A stretch of 64,000 bases of DNA from Paramecium pentaurelia (lineage: Eukaryota; Ciliophora; Oligohymenophorea; Peniculida; Parameciidae): positions 62,001 through 126,000 of the forward strand of contig CAJJDO010000099.1 in NCBI GenBank assembly GCA_905183005.1, written 5' to 3'. The notes below the pieces were generated by a model that was not told the DNA's origin, searched no databases, and worked only from the letters and a program-made list of their open reading frames with translations. The position numbers were made by a program, and so were the translations under genes. Position 1 is the first letter of the stretch. Each line of letters starts with the position of its first letter. This document shows, one piece after another, positions 37,324 to 49,704 of this stretch.

Positions 37324-38922
37324 TCAATATTTTAGTTTATTGCCTTCCCAAAATCCAATATAAGTTTATCCGTATTTTTAAGTGTAAGTACCTCTTCCAT
37401 CCATTTGATCTTTCTGAAATCCACCTATGTAACAATCACCATTTGAAAAAGTAATACTACCAATTCCATGTTTCCTAATAATGATAATGTAATTTTACTT
37501 ATTTTAATAGAAATCACCTTCATATTTTACCCAATAATTCAAAATACCAGGGAATTCATTAATATTAAGGAAAGCATCCATGATATCAGGATTATTATTA
37601 CAATGCACTCCAAAACCATGGAATTAACCATTTATAAATTAACCTTCATATTCAATTGAAGAATCAGCATAATAAAGTATTCCTTATCCATTCATTTATT
37701 CATTCATGATTTCTCCTTCATAATATCTTCCATCAGCAAATTATAATTTATCTTATTTTATTCGACTATGATAAGGTGAAAGGGAACGATTTGATTATAT
37801 TGGTTAAGGTTACTACTTATCAAATTATTATTATTTTGATTATGTAATTGTTTATATCAATTATTAGTTATTTTATGGTATTGAATTGCCATAATGTTAT
37901 AAACTATTATTTCCAGGTATGGATTATGAATTTATAAATGGTTATTCTGGATATAATGGAATATTAATTAATCTTGAAGTTTCTACAGGTGATTTGTATG
38001 GATTTCCTTAGAACTTTGATTAACTGTTGATCTATTAGGGAATCTTTAATAGAAGATTAGTGCTATCAATTATTTTACATTATTAAGCCTCTTTTAATCT
38101 ATTTTGAATGTCTTAATAATTATATCTTTGAAATGGATCTAATTAGAGCATATTAGTTATGATATCTGACAAAGTGCTAGGATAAATCTTTTAAAATTCA
38201 GCTATTCTAGTTGTCAATCTTTATTGATCAATTGTATTGTTCTAATAAAGAGAATCACATGATTTAGCTATGCTTAATTAAACTAATTAAATACCTAATG
38301 AAACATGAAGTAGAAGCATACCAAAAGTGAAGATGGTTGCTTTTTCAACTGAATATTTAATTGATGGATCTATCTTAAGTTCTTCTGGTGCTGGATATAA
38401 ATGAGGCATTTATTTTCCCCAGAAATCAATTGGTCTATATGAATTATCAAAACTTCTCAATTTCCAAACATCATTTTCACCTTACCATAAATTATTGAAT
38501 CCTATGTATTGTTTTTTATCAAGATTTAATTATGCAAATACTACACAATCAATTAAATGATATAATTCTTTGGAAGAATAATCTTGTTATCCTCTGTTTT
38601 AAAGGTATTCAGCAAAACTTTGGACTGGATGTTCAACAAGCAGTTGGAGTTCATAGAAGGTAGAACAGAATTCATCATGAGTCACAGTATTTTGTTTAAT
38701 AATTTGAAGTAGAGTTTAACAAGCTTTGGTTTAATTCAAGTCTTTTACAGCCCTTTTAAAAGAGTCTTCATCATGATATTTGAAAGTCCAAAATTCTAAT
38801 TTTTGCATAGTTGTTTTGTTCTAGAATAGTATGAATGTTTATTATTTGTCTATTATATCGAACTATTTGAGTGTTTCTTCAAAAAGTTGAGATTAACTTT
38901 GTTTTGATTATGGAATTCCCAT
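37324..38922 (-). CDS. Kinase-like domain fused to MORN repeats, 524 aa
   Basis: The N-terminal ~270 residues look like a degenerate kinase domain. The C-lobe pattern is visible (GFNNLWQGENDVWKLRSFD, YSVEKATIFTFGMLLLHVSL, DIITNMLQLDPFQRYNYQDI), but no glycine loop, HRD or DFG is seen. A Q-rich linker follows, then MORN repeats: FADGRYYEGEIMNEQMNGQG, EYEGQFINGQFHGFG, YEGDFYQN, GIGSITFSNGDCYIGGFQKD and QMDGRGTY...GFWEGNK. One 24-nt intron; 525 codons. MORN repeats bind membranes or partners, so this is probably a non-catalytic scaffold. Confidence 0.75.
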
Positions 38923-39283
38923 TTTATTTAAAATTAAAACAAAATAAAAGCTTATAATAGGTAAAAAGAAATAATCTAAAAATTTTAAATTAGAAACAAA
39001 AATATTGCAATTCAAATATCTAAATATATAGAAAAGATAATAATAAATTAAACTATTATGAATCTCAAAAGAACCACATTTTTAATCATCTCTTTAGTAT
39101 GAATAGTTGAAATTCAATTAGACATCAGAATAAATCTAAAATTTTAATGAAATTCGCATCAAATATATTTTGTTAAAGTGTAGAAATAAAGATTGATGAA
39201 ATCAAATTAAAAGAAAAAGATAACCAAGCTTTTTAAAGAAAATTTTTGATAAATTAAAGGAGTCTGATGATTTTTGATATATC

Positions 39284-39652
39284 TCATTGAAGTAATTATC
39301 CATTTGAATACATTCTAAATTCTTATAATTTGATGTTAGCGGCATCAAGAGTTTTAGTATGCTAAGTATTGTAAGAATTTGACTATGAAATATTGGGACT
39401 TTGATTAATTGAAGGTCTTTGTTATAGATATATATACTTATGAAAACTCTTTTCATCATCTTGTAGATATCTGTGAAGTTACTTTAATTTACTAATTTAA
39501 AAATCTTACACTTAGACTCTATGAGTAATGGATGATGTTCTAAAATATTTTATAATAAATACACATTGGTTATCTTTTTCATCAAAATAAGATTCTCCAT
39601 CATATTCTATTAATGTCTTAATAATTGTTATAAATTCTTTTTTGCTTAACAT
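39284..39652 (-). CDS. Hypothetical protein, 122 aa
   Basis: MLSKKEFITIIKTLIEYDGE, then SYFDEKDNQCVFIIKYF and SKLKQLHRYLQDDEKSFHKY, and an N/S/Q-rich tail ending RMYSNGQLLQ. Intronless, 123 codons. Another frame over this stretch is also open (MMKRVFISIYIYNK...), but its composition is much less protein-like. No family recognised. The start is 30 bp after the stop of the RING/TRAF gene on the same strand. Confidence 0.5.
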
Positions 39653-39682
39653 AATTTAACTTATTAAGATTATGTCTTCTTT

Positions 39683-40662
39683 TCATTTGCTATTTCCAAC
39701 AATTTAATTCTAAAATTATAGAATTGTTTACCTTAATCGTTGATTTTCTTCTCCAAGTTATTATTATTCTACCTACTTACGTCTATTAATGGATTAAGAT
39801 CTCATTCTCTCAACTCTGGCTATAACACTAGAGATCTACTTATTCTCATATCCCTTGATACTGGATAATCGTTGCTTATGCAATGAAAATGCCCTACTAT
39901 TGTAAAGACTTACATTCGTCTTGAACGAAGAGAATCATATTCTTAATAACTCATTAATTAATATTATTCTTCAATTGTTAGATCTCTAACTACTATTTGA
40001 TTACTTTCTATTCTAATATAGCAATTTCTGCTGATTACTCGAATTATGAAATAGCTGCATCCAATTTACTCCTCAGTCGTAGGAAGTCCGACTTCAGTGA
40101 TGCCAAATCAATCTGTTATACATCCTTTCCATTACATTTTTCCTATCATTTCATTATAACAAATTCATACTTGATGATAAGCCATTGATTTACGATTGAA
40201 TTACTTATTACAGTATTAACATGTCTCTATCACGTACTCACATACTAATAAATGATCACCCTTTGCTCTTTTTAATGTTGTTACAAAACATCCAGGTGAT
40301 GGACATGGAATACGTTAAAACTCACATTCTTCAACATGTTTCTAATATTTTTTGTAATCCAGTGTCACTTTACAACCATATCGACGATTTAAACATCCAA
40401 TTACCATATCTCTATAACTCTAGTAAATAGCATTGTTAGCAGGATTGAAATAATTAAGTGCTTTGCATTTCTAACAAAATATTTTTGGCCCTCTTGATTT
40501 TTATTTTAGATCTCCATGACAACTTTAACAAAGCAATTTCTAACATCGATAACATTGAAGAGGTTATTATGGAACCAATTGGCATTCAATACATAAATTG
40601 GGCTGTAGATGCACCTTTACTTGATCCCAATTCAATATTTATCTGGTGTCAATTGGATTCAT
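39683..40662 (-). CDS. RING-like and TRAF-type zinc-finger coiled-coil protein, 300 aa
   Basis: The N-terminus has a RING-like cysteine pattern (CIECQLVPQQPLQCYRCQKL, LCQSCHGDLKQ, FCQKCK). TRAF-type zinc fingers follow (CLNRRYGCKVTLDYKKYQKH, VEECEFQRIPCPSPGC, HLLVCEYVIETCQYC, AYHQEKC). A coiled coil makes up the C-terminus. Introns of 28, 26 and 23 nt are removed, giving exactly 301 codons; the 26-nt intron bypasses an otherwise in-frame TGA. In animals such proteins are ubiquitin ligases or adaptors in receptor signalling; free-living ciliates have many. The first finger deviates from a canonical C3HC4 RING, so ligase activity is uncertain. Confidence 0.8.
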
Positions 40663-40720
40663 AATTTATAATTATATTAATCACTCCAAATTCATTTTCA
40701 CTAACTTAAACTCTACCATT

Positions 40721-41059
40721 TCATTCATATTACTCTAATCTTTTATTTGGTTCCATAATTCCATCACATCTTTTTTTAAGAATTTAAACAAATAGGTTTT
40801 TTTATTATAAACTTTCATTCTTCTATTATCTATAATCCATACACTATATGATTATTATCAACTACTTAAATGACACAACTTAATATATTTTAATTAAATA
40901 TTTAACAATATTTTTCATCTATTAATTTCTATTGTACTTATAGAAGTACTTCAAATTACTAATATAAATTAACCATATAATTTATTAATTCTTTTTAGTA
41001 TATCTGTAGAATTATTCTTTACTTTATTACAAGTATAAAAATACCAAATTCTTTTTCAT
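40721..41059 (-). CDS. Small hypothetical protein, 97 aa
   Basis: MKKNL joined by a 23-nt intron to QRIILQIYQKELINYMVNLY and QQFEVLLQVQQKLIDEKYCQ, then a 22-nt intron and MDYRQQKNESLQQKNLF...MEPNKRLEQYE. Both introns are GTA...AG, and together they are the only way I found to keep one frame. The protein is probably helical and small, like many subunit-type proteins. No family recognised. It sits 58 bp upstream of the RING/TRAF gene on the same strand and is divergent from the next gene. Confidence 0.5.
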
Positions 41060-41156
41060 TCAATAATAATAAATGATCTTTTCGTAAACTTGTTTAATAA
41101 TTATAAGAATTAATCAAATCCAATTAATTATCTAATTTTTCAAATAAAATTTGTTA

Positions 41157-41855
41157 ATGGCATAAGAATGTTGTTTTGATTCTCAACTAACAATCAATTC
41201 TGATGAAGATGATAAATTAATTGATGTGCTGACATTTCCTACTAACTTTTTTTTATTTAGCGAAAGCAGTACTCAATCACTCTCAAATTCAGAATCAGCG
41301 AATTATCCCATTACATCACCTGGATATAAATTCATGGGTAAATATTATAGTGCAGAATATCAAGAAAATAATGATGAAATCAGAACTTTTAAAGATTTAA
41401 ACTTAGTTTAAGTTGGTAAAAGTGTGGACAGTTAAAACAATAAGTCCTCTAACCTTGAAAATTCATCCAATTAAATACTCAATTAGAATCAGTAAATTAT
41501 AATTGAGAAAAAAACAAATTCTGATCATTTCAATCAAAGAAATGTTTAAGAAAAATAAGGAATTAGAGCTAAAGATAGGTAAAGGTTGTCTCTGGCACCT
41601 AGATCTAATAAATTAAATGAGAAAAAAATGATGTCAAATAAATTAAATAGTATTATAAAGGTAAGTTGTCTGAAAGGAGCTTCGAATAGAAATTCCTAAA
41701 TTCGACCTATTTTTGATTTATTCGTTTAAAGACCATCAAATAAAAATGTTTCTTTCTAATTTACTATGGAATAAATTAAAACAATGAGAAAAAATAATAA
41801 ATCAAATATATTCAGTATGACTAATGAAAAGAGTAATAAACTTTTTCTTATTTGA
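41157..41855 (+). CDS. Hypothetical Ser/Asn-rich protein, 232 aa
   Basis: MAQECCFDSQLTINSDEDDK, LIDVLTFPTNFFLFSESSTQ, then an S/N/Q-rich, largely disordered protein with a basic half (RQRLSLAPRSNKLNEKKMMS) ending KSNKLFLI. Intronless, 233 codons. No domain recognised. The 35-nt GTGCTG...TTTAG segment near 41226 looks intron-like, but removing it breaks the frame, so it is kept as coding. Confidence 0.6.
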
Positions 41856-41954
41856 GTATAAGTGATTAAAAATATTTTTATTGCCAAATAAAATTGTACT
41901 TATTTATGATTATTTAATAATTTAATTTATACGTCTTAATGAAATCTAAAGTAC

Positions 41955-42570
<616 letters not shown>

Positions 42571-42651
42571 ATGTAAAATTTATTTATTTAAAGGATATAC
42601 AAAATTTCTCTAATTAAATTAGTCATTATGTAAATTATAAATTATAAGTCA

Positions 42652-43616
42652 TCACTTAAATTTATCTTTATCTTTTTTATCAGGAGGAGTAACATTGAGC
42701 TTTAAACACTTTCCTTTTTATGAATTCTCAGTTATGTACAATACTCCAGGTTTTTCACTTATACTTTTAATAAAAATTTTACACTGAGAAAGCCAATCCA
42801 GTTAATTCAGGATATTAAGGTAGTATAATATTATCAATATTAATTCCATTTTAATTATATACACTGATTAGTCCATCATCAGTAACTTAAGAGAACTCAT
42901 ATCTAGCTACATATAAGAGATCTGTTGATGAAACTGCGCAGGCCATAGGTCCGAACCTTCCTTAAAATTAAATATAAACACTATATAGGATAGACTATGA
43001 TACCTAAAATGATATATTTCAGCCTTAGCCTATACAAATCGTAGTATTCTATTTTTACCTGTTTCGCATAAATAAATGGTTTTTTGATCATTTCCCATAC
43101 ATATTCCACTTGGAAATGAGAGACAATATAAAGCTAATGCTTTACATGTTAGATTTTCTAAATCTGCTGCAAACAATGATCCTTTACAGTTATCTATTGC
43201 AGTTTCTCCAAAAGGTCCAGAATCTGTAAAAAATATCATGTCTAATATTTATATAGTGAGATACTATTTTTAGGAGAGAGTAAAAGTGAATTAGGTCCAA
43301 GAAGAGGCATGCCTTCAAATTCATTAATGAAATCAATAATTTCATCGTTATTCTCGTCTTAACAAAATTTCTAGATGCATTATCTAGCCATATTAGCAAC
43401 ATAAAACACTTTATTCTTATTATCCATTTTAATTGAATGTGGCTAACTGGCTACATGAAAAAAAGTCTGATTTTAGAATATATATCATACTATTTATTTT
43501 TCATCCTTGTATTAAATTATTTCTCCATTTTATGCTGCTACATAAACAGCTCCATCAACTTCAATTGGACTATTAAGTTAAGATTGTTATTCAACTATAA
43601 TTTAAGGAGCAGACAT
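42652..43616 (-). CDS. SMP-30/strictosidine-synthase-like beta-propeller, 289 aa
   Basis: Propeller blade sequences appear in order: SPIEVDGAVYVAAQNGEII, HSIKMDNKNKVFYVANMARQ, PLLGPNSLLLSPKNNMIFFT then DSGPFG, GSLFAADLENLTCKAL, LSFPSGICMGNDQKTIYLCE then TGKNRI, and ACAVSSTDLLYVARYEF. The FTDSGPFG and FPSGI...LCETGKNRI blocks match APMAP/strictosidine-synthase-like six-bladed propellers (FTDSSS, FPNGV...VAETTMARI). Introns of 24, 23, 23 and 25 nt give 290 codons. Substrate is unknown; family members are lactonases or esterases, or binding proteins. There is no signal peptide or membrane anchor. Confidence 0.78.
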
Positions 43617-43821
43617 TTTAATAATACTTAATTAAAACAAAAATTATGAATCTCTTATGGCAGAATATAAATATTCATATAAAAAGTTATCATATTATCT
43701 AATAAGAAATATTAATAATCAATAGATTATATGTAATAAGAATCTCTTAATAAATTTGATTTACTTAAATCTATATAATATGAAGTTAACTATTTGTAAA
43801 TACTTATGTGAATTTTATATA

Positions 43822-45318
43822 TCATTCAACTTACATCTTTTATGGCTACTTTTAGTATTCATCAAACATGTATTCTGCTTAATGATCTCTTAAATATTAT
43901 GTTGATCTAACATGATCTATGAACATTGAATAAACCTAAATTAAAATTGAATTTTTACTCTTCTAATATCTTCAACATCAACTTCATTTGATTTTCTTTT
44001 TTATGCAACTAAATTAGCAGTTGTAATTAATTAAATAGCATATCTTAAAGTTGTATCCACTCCAATTTTAGTTAATACTTCTTTTGCTTCTTCAGTCATT
44101 TCAACATCTTCTTCTTCACATCTAAAAATAAATTAAATTTATATTCTACCTTATTTCAAGAATACTTCTAATTTCTGCTTCATTATATGGTTCAGTTTAG
44201 ATAATTAAACATCTATCTAATAGATCTATTGGTAAACCATGAGGTCTAATTATAGAATTAAATTAAATACCCTTTATAAGTAGTTCCACGAATAGTTGTT
44301 ATTCCTCTGTTTGTTGCCAAAATCACAATAGGTGCTTTATCAGATTCTAATGCTCTATTAAGGAATGAAAAACACTCAATATCTAACATATGAACTTCGT
44401 CAATAAATAAAACACCAGGAACAATATCAGCCTTTCCTTCCTCTTTCCATTCAGCAACTTTAGAATCTATTTAATCTCTTATTTCTGAATCTATTTCTCC
44501 TGTATCACCTGAGAATAAGTCTAAAAATCCTTTCTATCTTGAATTTATAACATCTATTTCATGCAAAGTAACTGTATGAACAACTTCCTTTCTTTTTTCT
44601 ATTTCTCCTTCTGGACATTATACATGTCTTGTTTATGGACCTAGAGCATCAAATTCAGAAGCTTTTGAAAAAGATCTTCCTAATTTACTAATTCTTCCAG
44701 AAACCTTATCTATAGTTATAACATCTCCAGATGTGATCTTTTCTTTTGTAATTGATTCTATCATCTTAGCTCCTAAATCATAAATTGTTTCCATTTCTGT
44801 TGTTTTCAAAGTTATTTTTCCAGTTTTTGCTCCTGAAGTTGCAGATTTATCAATTTCAATTTCTACAACTTCTCCCTCCACAATTTCTGTTTCTTCTTTA
44901 ATTCTGACTCCTATTGATCTTCTAAATGCTTAAGTAAGAGATTCAGTCTTTGACATCTAAAGACTGAAAATTTCTGATCCTGCCATAGCTGTAAAAGGAA
45001 TATCATTTCCTAATGCCTTTGCAACACCCATAGCAATTGCTGTTTTACCTGTACCTGGTTATCCTGCAATTAAAATGCTTCTTCCTGCTATTTTACCAGC
45101 ACGTATAGTATTAAGGATGATACCTGCAGCTTTCCTAGCTTTTTTCTATTTTGTATTTTTAAATTATTTAATACCTATCCTACCATTCCTTATGATATAT
45201 TTCTTGGCTCAAGATCACCATCTAAACCTAGACCTCTGATATGAGATTAAGCACCTACTCTTTCAATTCGAGTTGCTTCTTTGTATTCACTAATTTTTGG
45301 AGCATTAACTGTGGTCAT
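43822..45318 (-). CDS. RUVBL2: RuvB-like 2 (reptin/TIP48) AAA+ ATPase
   Basis: 463 aa, the normal length. N-terminus EATRIERVGAQSHIRGLGLD, Walker A GQPGTGKTAIAMG, AMAGSEIFSLQMSKTESLTQ then AFRRSIGVRI, the inserted OB domain II, Walker B LFIDEVHMLDIECF, sensor-1 ILATNRG, the arginine-rich HGLPIDLLDRCLII, and C-terminal VYSMFIDHVRSTQYL. Introns of 29, 25, 28 and 23 nt are removed; the last restores the canonical C-terminus. It forms hetero-hexamers with RUVBL1 in INO80/SWR1/NuA4 remodelling, R2TP and dynein-arm assembly. It is assigned to RUVBL2 rather than RUVBL1 by RIGAHSHIRGLGLD and the C-terminal block. Confidence 0.95.
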
Positions 45319-45487
45319 TATTTTAATATTTAATGAATAGCTTAAAATAATATATTTAATTTATAAAAATTCTTTAGAGTATTAACTAATCCTCTAATTC
45401 TTAAAATAAAAATCATATTTGATAGAATTCCAAAATACATAAGGCCCAAATTTTTTTTTTTCAATATATTAATTATATTTCTATTAA

Positions 45488-48370
45488 ATGTTTGGCAAGA
45501 TTATCTAAGCAGAGATTATCAAGACGAACCAAAAAGTGTAATTTAAAATATCTCAATTTACGAACAATGAAGAGATTGACTAAAAGATTATTAAAAACTT
45601 TATCAAAGAAGTAGATATTGATTTGGTACACATTACTAATCTACCTATCTTAACATAATTAACAGTTGAATATAACAGAATGATGGGAAACAATTAAACA
45701 TACAGTATAGAAAATGTTTAAAATTGGATTAAATCAAGTGAATTGATTGAGCTCACTTATGCATTAAGATGGGTATATGAAAAATCTTCAGAAAAAGAAA
45801 GAGAAGAGATTGATATTTATTTTGATACTAATGATGAAATTCTAAAGAAGATAGTGCTTTTAAATATATGTTTGGAATAGAAAAAAGAAATTTCAATATC
45901 TAATTTAATTGAATTAGTTAGTGATAATACAGAAATTTTATATGGTTTGTCTTTATATCTGTAAAAAATAATAGAAACCCAACAAGACTTTTAAAAATAT
46001 GTCCCTTTACTTTTGCAAATGATTTAATAAGGTGATAAAACAGCAATTAATTAATTAATCATAGTTGAATTAATTGAAAAAGTTTTAACAAAATTTTCAA
46101 AGTAGAAAAATGAACTCTTTGATGAATTGATCTTCAATGATTACATCATATAATAATTAGAATGGTAAGAAGATTATAAAAATTATACTTTAAAAGAATT
46201 AGAAAACCCAAACTTAAGTCTAAGAAAAACAAAATAAGCATATCAATACACAAAAGATTAATATGAAATCATAATATAGAAATTTAAAAGTTAATGGGAA
46301 GAAAAATTAGCTAAAATAATCAAATCAAATTAGTCAGAATAGGGAAATTAAATTACAATGAGCATGGATGATATGTTTAGTTCTGCTGTATTAGAAGAAA
46401 GCTAACAAGAGAAATAATTATCTGCTGTATTAGAAAAAAGCTAACAAGAGGAATAAATATCCACTCTAAGGAGAAGAAAAACTAAAGTTATAAGACCTAT
46501 TAATCCAGAATCAATTCCAAACCCAATTACAAATCCTCCACCTGCCCAATCTAGTGTTCCTCCATCACCTTTAATTTAGGGTCAATCTGGGATTTCTCCA
46601 CAATCGAAGGGTCAATCTGGTATTCCTCCACCTCCACTATCTGGTGTTCCTCCACCTCCTCCTCCACAATCCAAGGGTCAATCTGATGTTCCTCCACCTC
46701 CACCTTCACCTCCACCTCCACCTCCACCTCCACAACCCAAACCTCAATCTGGCACTAAACCCATCCCTCCTCCCCCTTAAAAAGTTTAATAATCTTCAGC
46801 CCCTAAAGTAGCTCAAAAAGCACCTGGTCATCCAGATTATATTAAATTTAATTATCCTATTGTTGAAAATGATATTGAAGGAACTATCTGGAAGGCTCAA
46901 TTGCAAAATTATTAGGTTAAAATAAATGAAGGAATTCTAAAATAATTTGAAAAGAAGTAAAAATAATAACAAACAGAGTAAAAAAAAGTAATACAAAAAC
47001 TAATACAAAAAGAAGTAGTAGAGTATCTAGATTCTGTTTTTGGAAATTAAATGGGGATATAATTAAAACAGAAAATACTTCAGAAAATCGATTTAGATAA
47101 TATTTTGGAATAGATAAACTAACTTGAATTTCTAAATTAGAATAAAGATAAGGAAATGAGATTAAATATCGACCATCTTAATGAGATTATCGAAAAAGTA
47201 ACATAAGACAATATTATAAAAATTTAAGATAATATAATAAAAGCTAAAAAAAGTAGTTAAGCATATGTAAAAAAAAGACTAGAAGAAGAAGACCAATTAT
47301 AAAAGTAAGAAAAAGAAAGATTAACATATCTATCAATAGAGGATAGAGTATTAGCTCTTTTTGAATTAGATTCAAATGTGAATAGTTGCTAAAATGATCT
47401 GTAAACTACCCTTGGCGAATATGAAGTTCAAAAAATTCTTTCATAGCTTGAACCAGAGTTAGAATAATATAGAAAAACTCTTATTACTACAGAGTCAGAA
47501 GAATAGAAAAATGATATTATGTTACAATTTGAAGAGGCACTTTTCAAAAAATAAAAACTGCTTAAATCTAAAAAGTTATAGATTTAAGATAAATTCTAAG
47601 TTCCTAATATTGATCTTTTTCTCAAATATTTATATGAAAGAAATACTAGAAAAGGAATTTAAATTGAAGCCTTTTATAAAGAGCATCTTGATCGTAAAAT
47701 CCATATTGAAAATGCAGTAACATAATATAGTGAAGTGTTTGAAGAGCTGAAAAAGGATGAAGAGTTGATTCTGTATTTCCAATATATCAAAGAATACGGA
47801 AAAGTGTTTAATAATATTAAGGCTGATTAGTTTGGATTTAAATTTGAAAATATAATTGCCTTCTCATATAAAACATAATAATTAGAAGGTAGTTAAGAAG
47901 AATTAATAAAATATATTGTAGAACATATGATTAAACAAGGTATTCCATTTACGGAATTATAAAATACCCCATTTAAGCATCTTTAGACTTTATCCTAAGA
48001 ATTTAATGGTCTAAATGAAATTCAAAACTTAATAAAACAATATAAAACTCACCAGAGATTCCTTGAAACCAATTTATAATCTCTAAGTCAAGATGAAGAA
48101 AATACTGAATTTATCAAAAAAGCAAAAAAATATGTTTCTGAATATAAAGATTTTATATATTAAATGGAAACAATCTATTAGAATGATTAAAATAATTATT
48201 AATAAATAAGAAACTTCTTTTGTGATGATAGGCCAAATATAGAATCTCCAATATTCTTTGGGAATATATTTTAGATTAAAAGTTTGCTAAGAAACTATTA
48301 TAATCAAATCTAAAGTGAAATAAAAAAGAAAAAGCTAGATTTAGCTAGAAGTAGAAGGATTGGAGTATGA
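45488..48370 (+). CDS. Formin, 960 aa
   Basis: A single intronless frame of 961 codons. The N-terminal ~300 residues are an armadillo-like GBD/FH3 region (VQNWIKSSELIELTYALRWV, TAINQLIIVELIEKVLTKFS). A short tandem repeat (SAVLEESQQEKQL, then SAVLEKSQQEEQ) follows. The FH1 segment (residues ~340-440) has PPPP and PPPPPPP runs that bind profilin-actin. The FH2 domain (~residues 450-880) includes GTIWKAQL, VLALFELDSNVNSC and LNEIQNLIKQYKTH. Formins nucleate and elongate unbranched actin filaments at membranes. No C-terminal autoregulatory DAD basic motif is obvious. It is divergent from RUVBL2 with 169 bp between starts. Confidence 0.92.
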
Positions 48371-48602
48371 TAAATTAATAGAATTATTATATATTTTATA
48401 GGATTTATTTTTATATAGTAATTATTAGTTCTAATAAAATATATATAAAAGATTAAATAAAGGAAGAGTTTATGATAACTCATCCAAAGATTCTGGATAA
48501 AAAAGATTTTTGTATTGCACCACCATCAATAAAATAAAAGAGATTTTATTTAAACTATTTTTTGTGATTTTTTTTACAATAAGTATTCATTTTTATTAAT
48601 TT

Positions 48603-48815
48603 ATGAAATAAAATCGAAATAAATTAGATTAGCTACTTTAATTGTTCTAACAAAAAATGATATAATAAACAGGATAAGTGAGACTTGCAACACCATAAAG
48701 TGAAGAGAGTTATTCATCAGATGAGATAGAATTTATTTCAGATTATGAACGTATTCAAAACATAAGTTAAAGTTAATGAAATAGATTAATTTAAGATTAA
48801 TTGAGATTTAGATGA
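48603..48815 (+). CDS. Small hypothetical protein, about 60 aa
   Basis: MKQNRNKLDQLLQLFQQKMI, then QTGQVRLATPQSEESYSSDE and an acidic SDEIEFISDYERIQNI. A 30-nt GTTAAA...TTTAAG segment is most likely an intron, giving the end NQLRFR before TGA. Other coding-like stretches continue to about 48923 (AVLSRDLALSMAIEAQVKK), so the 3' end is uncertain. No family recognised. Confidence 0.35.
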
Positions 48816-49215
48816 AATAAAAATTCAAAATTTAAGATGAAAATTACGATTATATTAATTCCAGCTGTTTTATCTAGAGATCTTGCTTTAAGTATGGCCA
48901 TTGAAGCTTAAGTAAAAAAATGAGCATTATTAAATTGTAAAACTCAAAATAAAGAGTTTTTGTAAATTTTAATGATCATAACTAATAGATTTTATGGAGT
49001 TTTATAATGTTTAATTCATAAAGATGCTGTTTTAATTTATATATTTATGAATATTTACTTCTTACAATTTATTTATGATTTTATTTTAATAAAAAATAAT
49101 AATTGAATAAAAAAATAAATGATTCTATTTTCATAAAAAAAAGTAATAAGTTAAATCTTTTATAAAGAAATAATGCTTACAAATAAAGATATAAATTATT
49201 CATACACCTTAAATT
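48816..49215. other. Intergenic, possible leftover exons
   Basis: 400 bp between the small plus-strand ORF and the next minus-strand stop. A plus-strand stretch reading MKITIILIPAVLSRDLALSM with AIEAQVKK (48837-48923) may be an additional exon of the preceding gene. The rest is AT-rich with no gene seen. Confidence 0.35.
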
Positions 49216-49662
49216 TCATTTATTTATTAATTAAATAATATGATAAATTTAAGAATTATTTAAATCTTTGGATATCATCATTAATTTTGTTCTTAATTGT
49301 TATCTTTATGATCTTTGGAAGATTAGACTTTATTTTTGATTTTTATTTTAATGAGGATTATTAAAATTTCGATGAAATTCTTATTTGTTATCTTAACTAA
49401 AATTAAACTGATGTTCTCTAAAAAATGGTGATGCTTATCTCTTGATATTGAATTGTTTACGATATTCAGCAAATGGTGATTTTTAGAGTTATCTTTATTT
49501 AGGAGATTAGGATTGTTGTGTAATACATTTATTGAAAGGATTCTATTTAGGTTTAAGTTATTCTTAATAATTGTTAAGTGAATCACTCAAAAGTTTTAAT
49601 TAATTAGTATTTGGAGTTTGGACATAATCTTACCATCCTTATAAATCAAGTTTTAAATTCAT
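49216..49662 (-). CDS. Hypothetical Q/N-rich basic protein, 148 aa
   Basis: MNLKLDLQGWQDYVQTPNTN, LKLLSDSLNNYQEQLKPKQN, then repeated S-P-F-x-E/R-x-R/H-x-Q motifs (KSPFAEYRKQFN and ASPFFREHQFN), then Q/N-rich and basic to LINK. Intronless, 149 codons. The two SPF motifs are the only recognisable structure. It diverges from the lipase gene with only 42 bp between ATGs. Confidence 0.55.
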
Positions 49663-49704
49663 TATTATAGTTGTATAATTTATTAAAATTATTCAATAGA
49701 AGAA
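49663..49704. promoter_or_regulatory. 42-bp bidirectional promoter region
   Basis: Only 42 bp lie between the ATG of the Q/N-rich gene (minus) and that of the lipase (plus), as in the 40-bp gap at 19450-19489. Confidence 0.5.

Noticed and set aside
39202..39459. Minus-strand 85-aa ORF MMKRVFISIYIY...
   Set aside because: Open also under the standard code but hydrophobic and unnatural; the overlapping 122-aa frame has normal ciliate codon use and composition.
39683..40011. Separate coiled-coil gene starting at an ATG overlapping a TGA (ATGA)
   Set aside because: A canonical 26-nt intron (GTAATCAGC...TATTAG) removes the apparent stop and joins both parts into one 300-aa protein.
39997..40664. 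Three plus-strand ORFs opposite the RING/TRAF gene
   Set aside because: The minus strand has a complete zinc-finger protein with conserved cysteines and proper introns; the plus frames are antisense chance.
46551..46733. Minus-strand EVEVEV-repeat ORF
   Set aside because: Reverse complement of the formin FH1 proline repeats.
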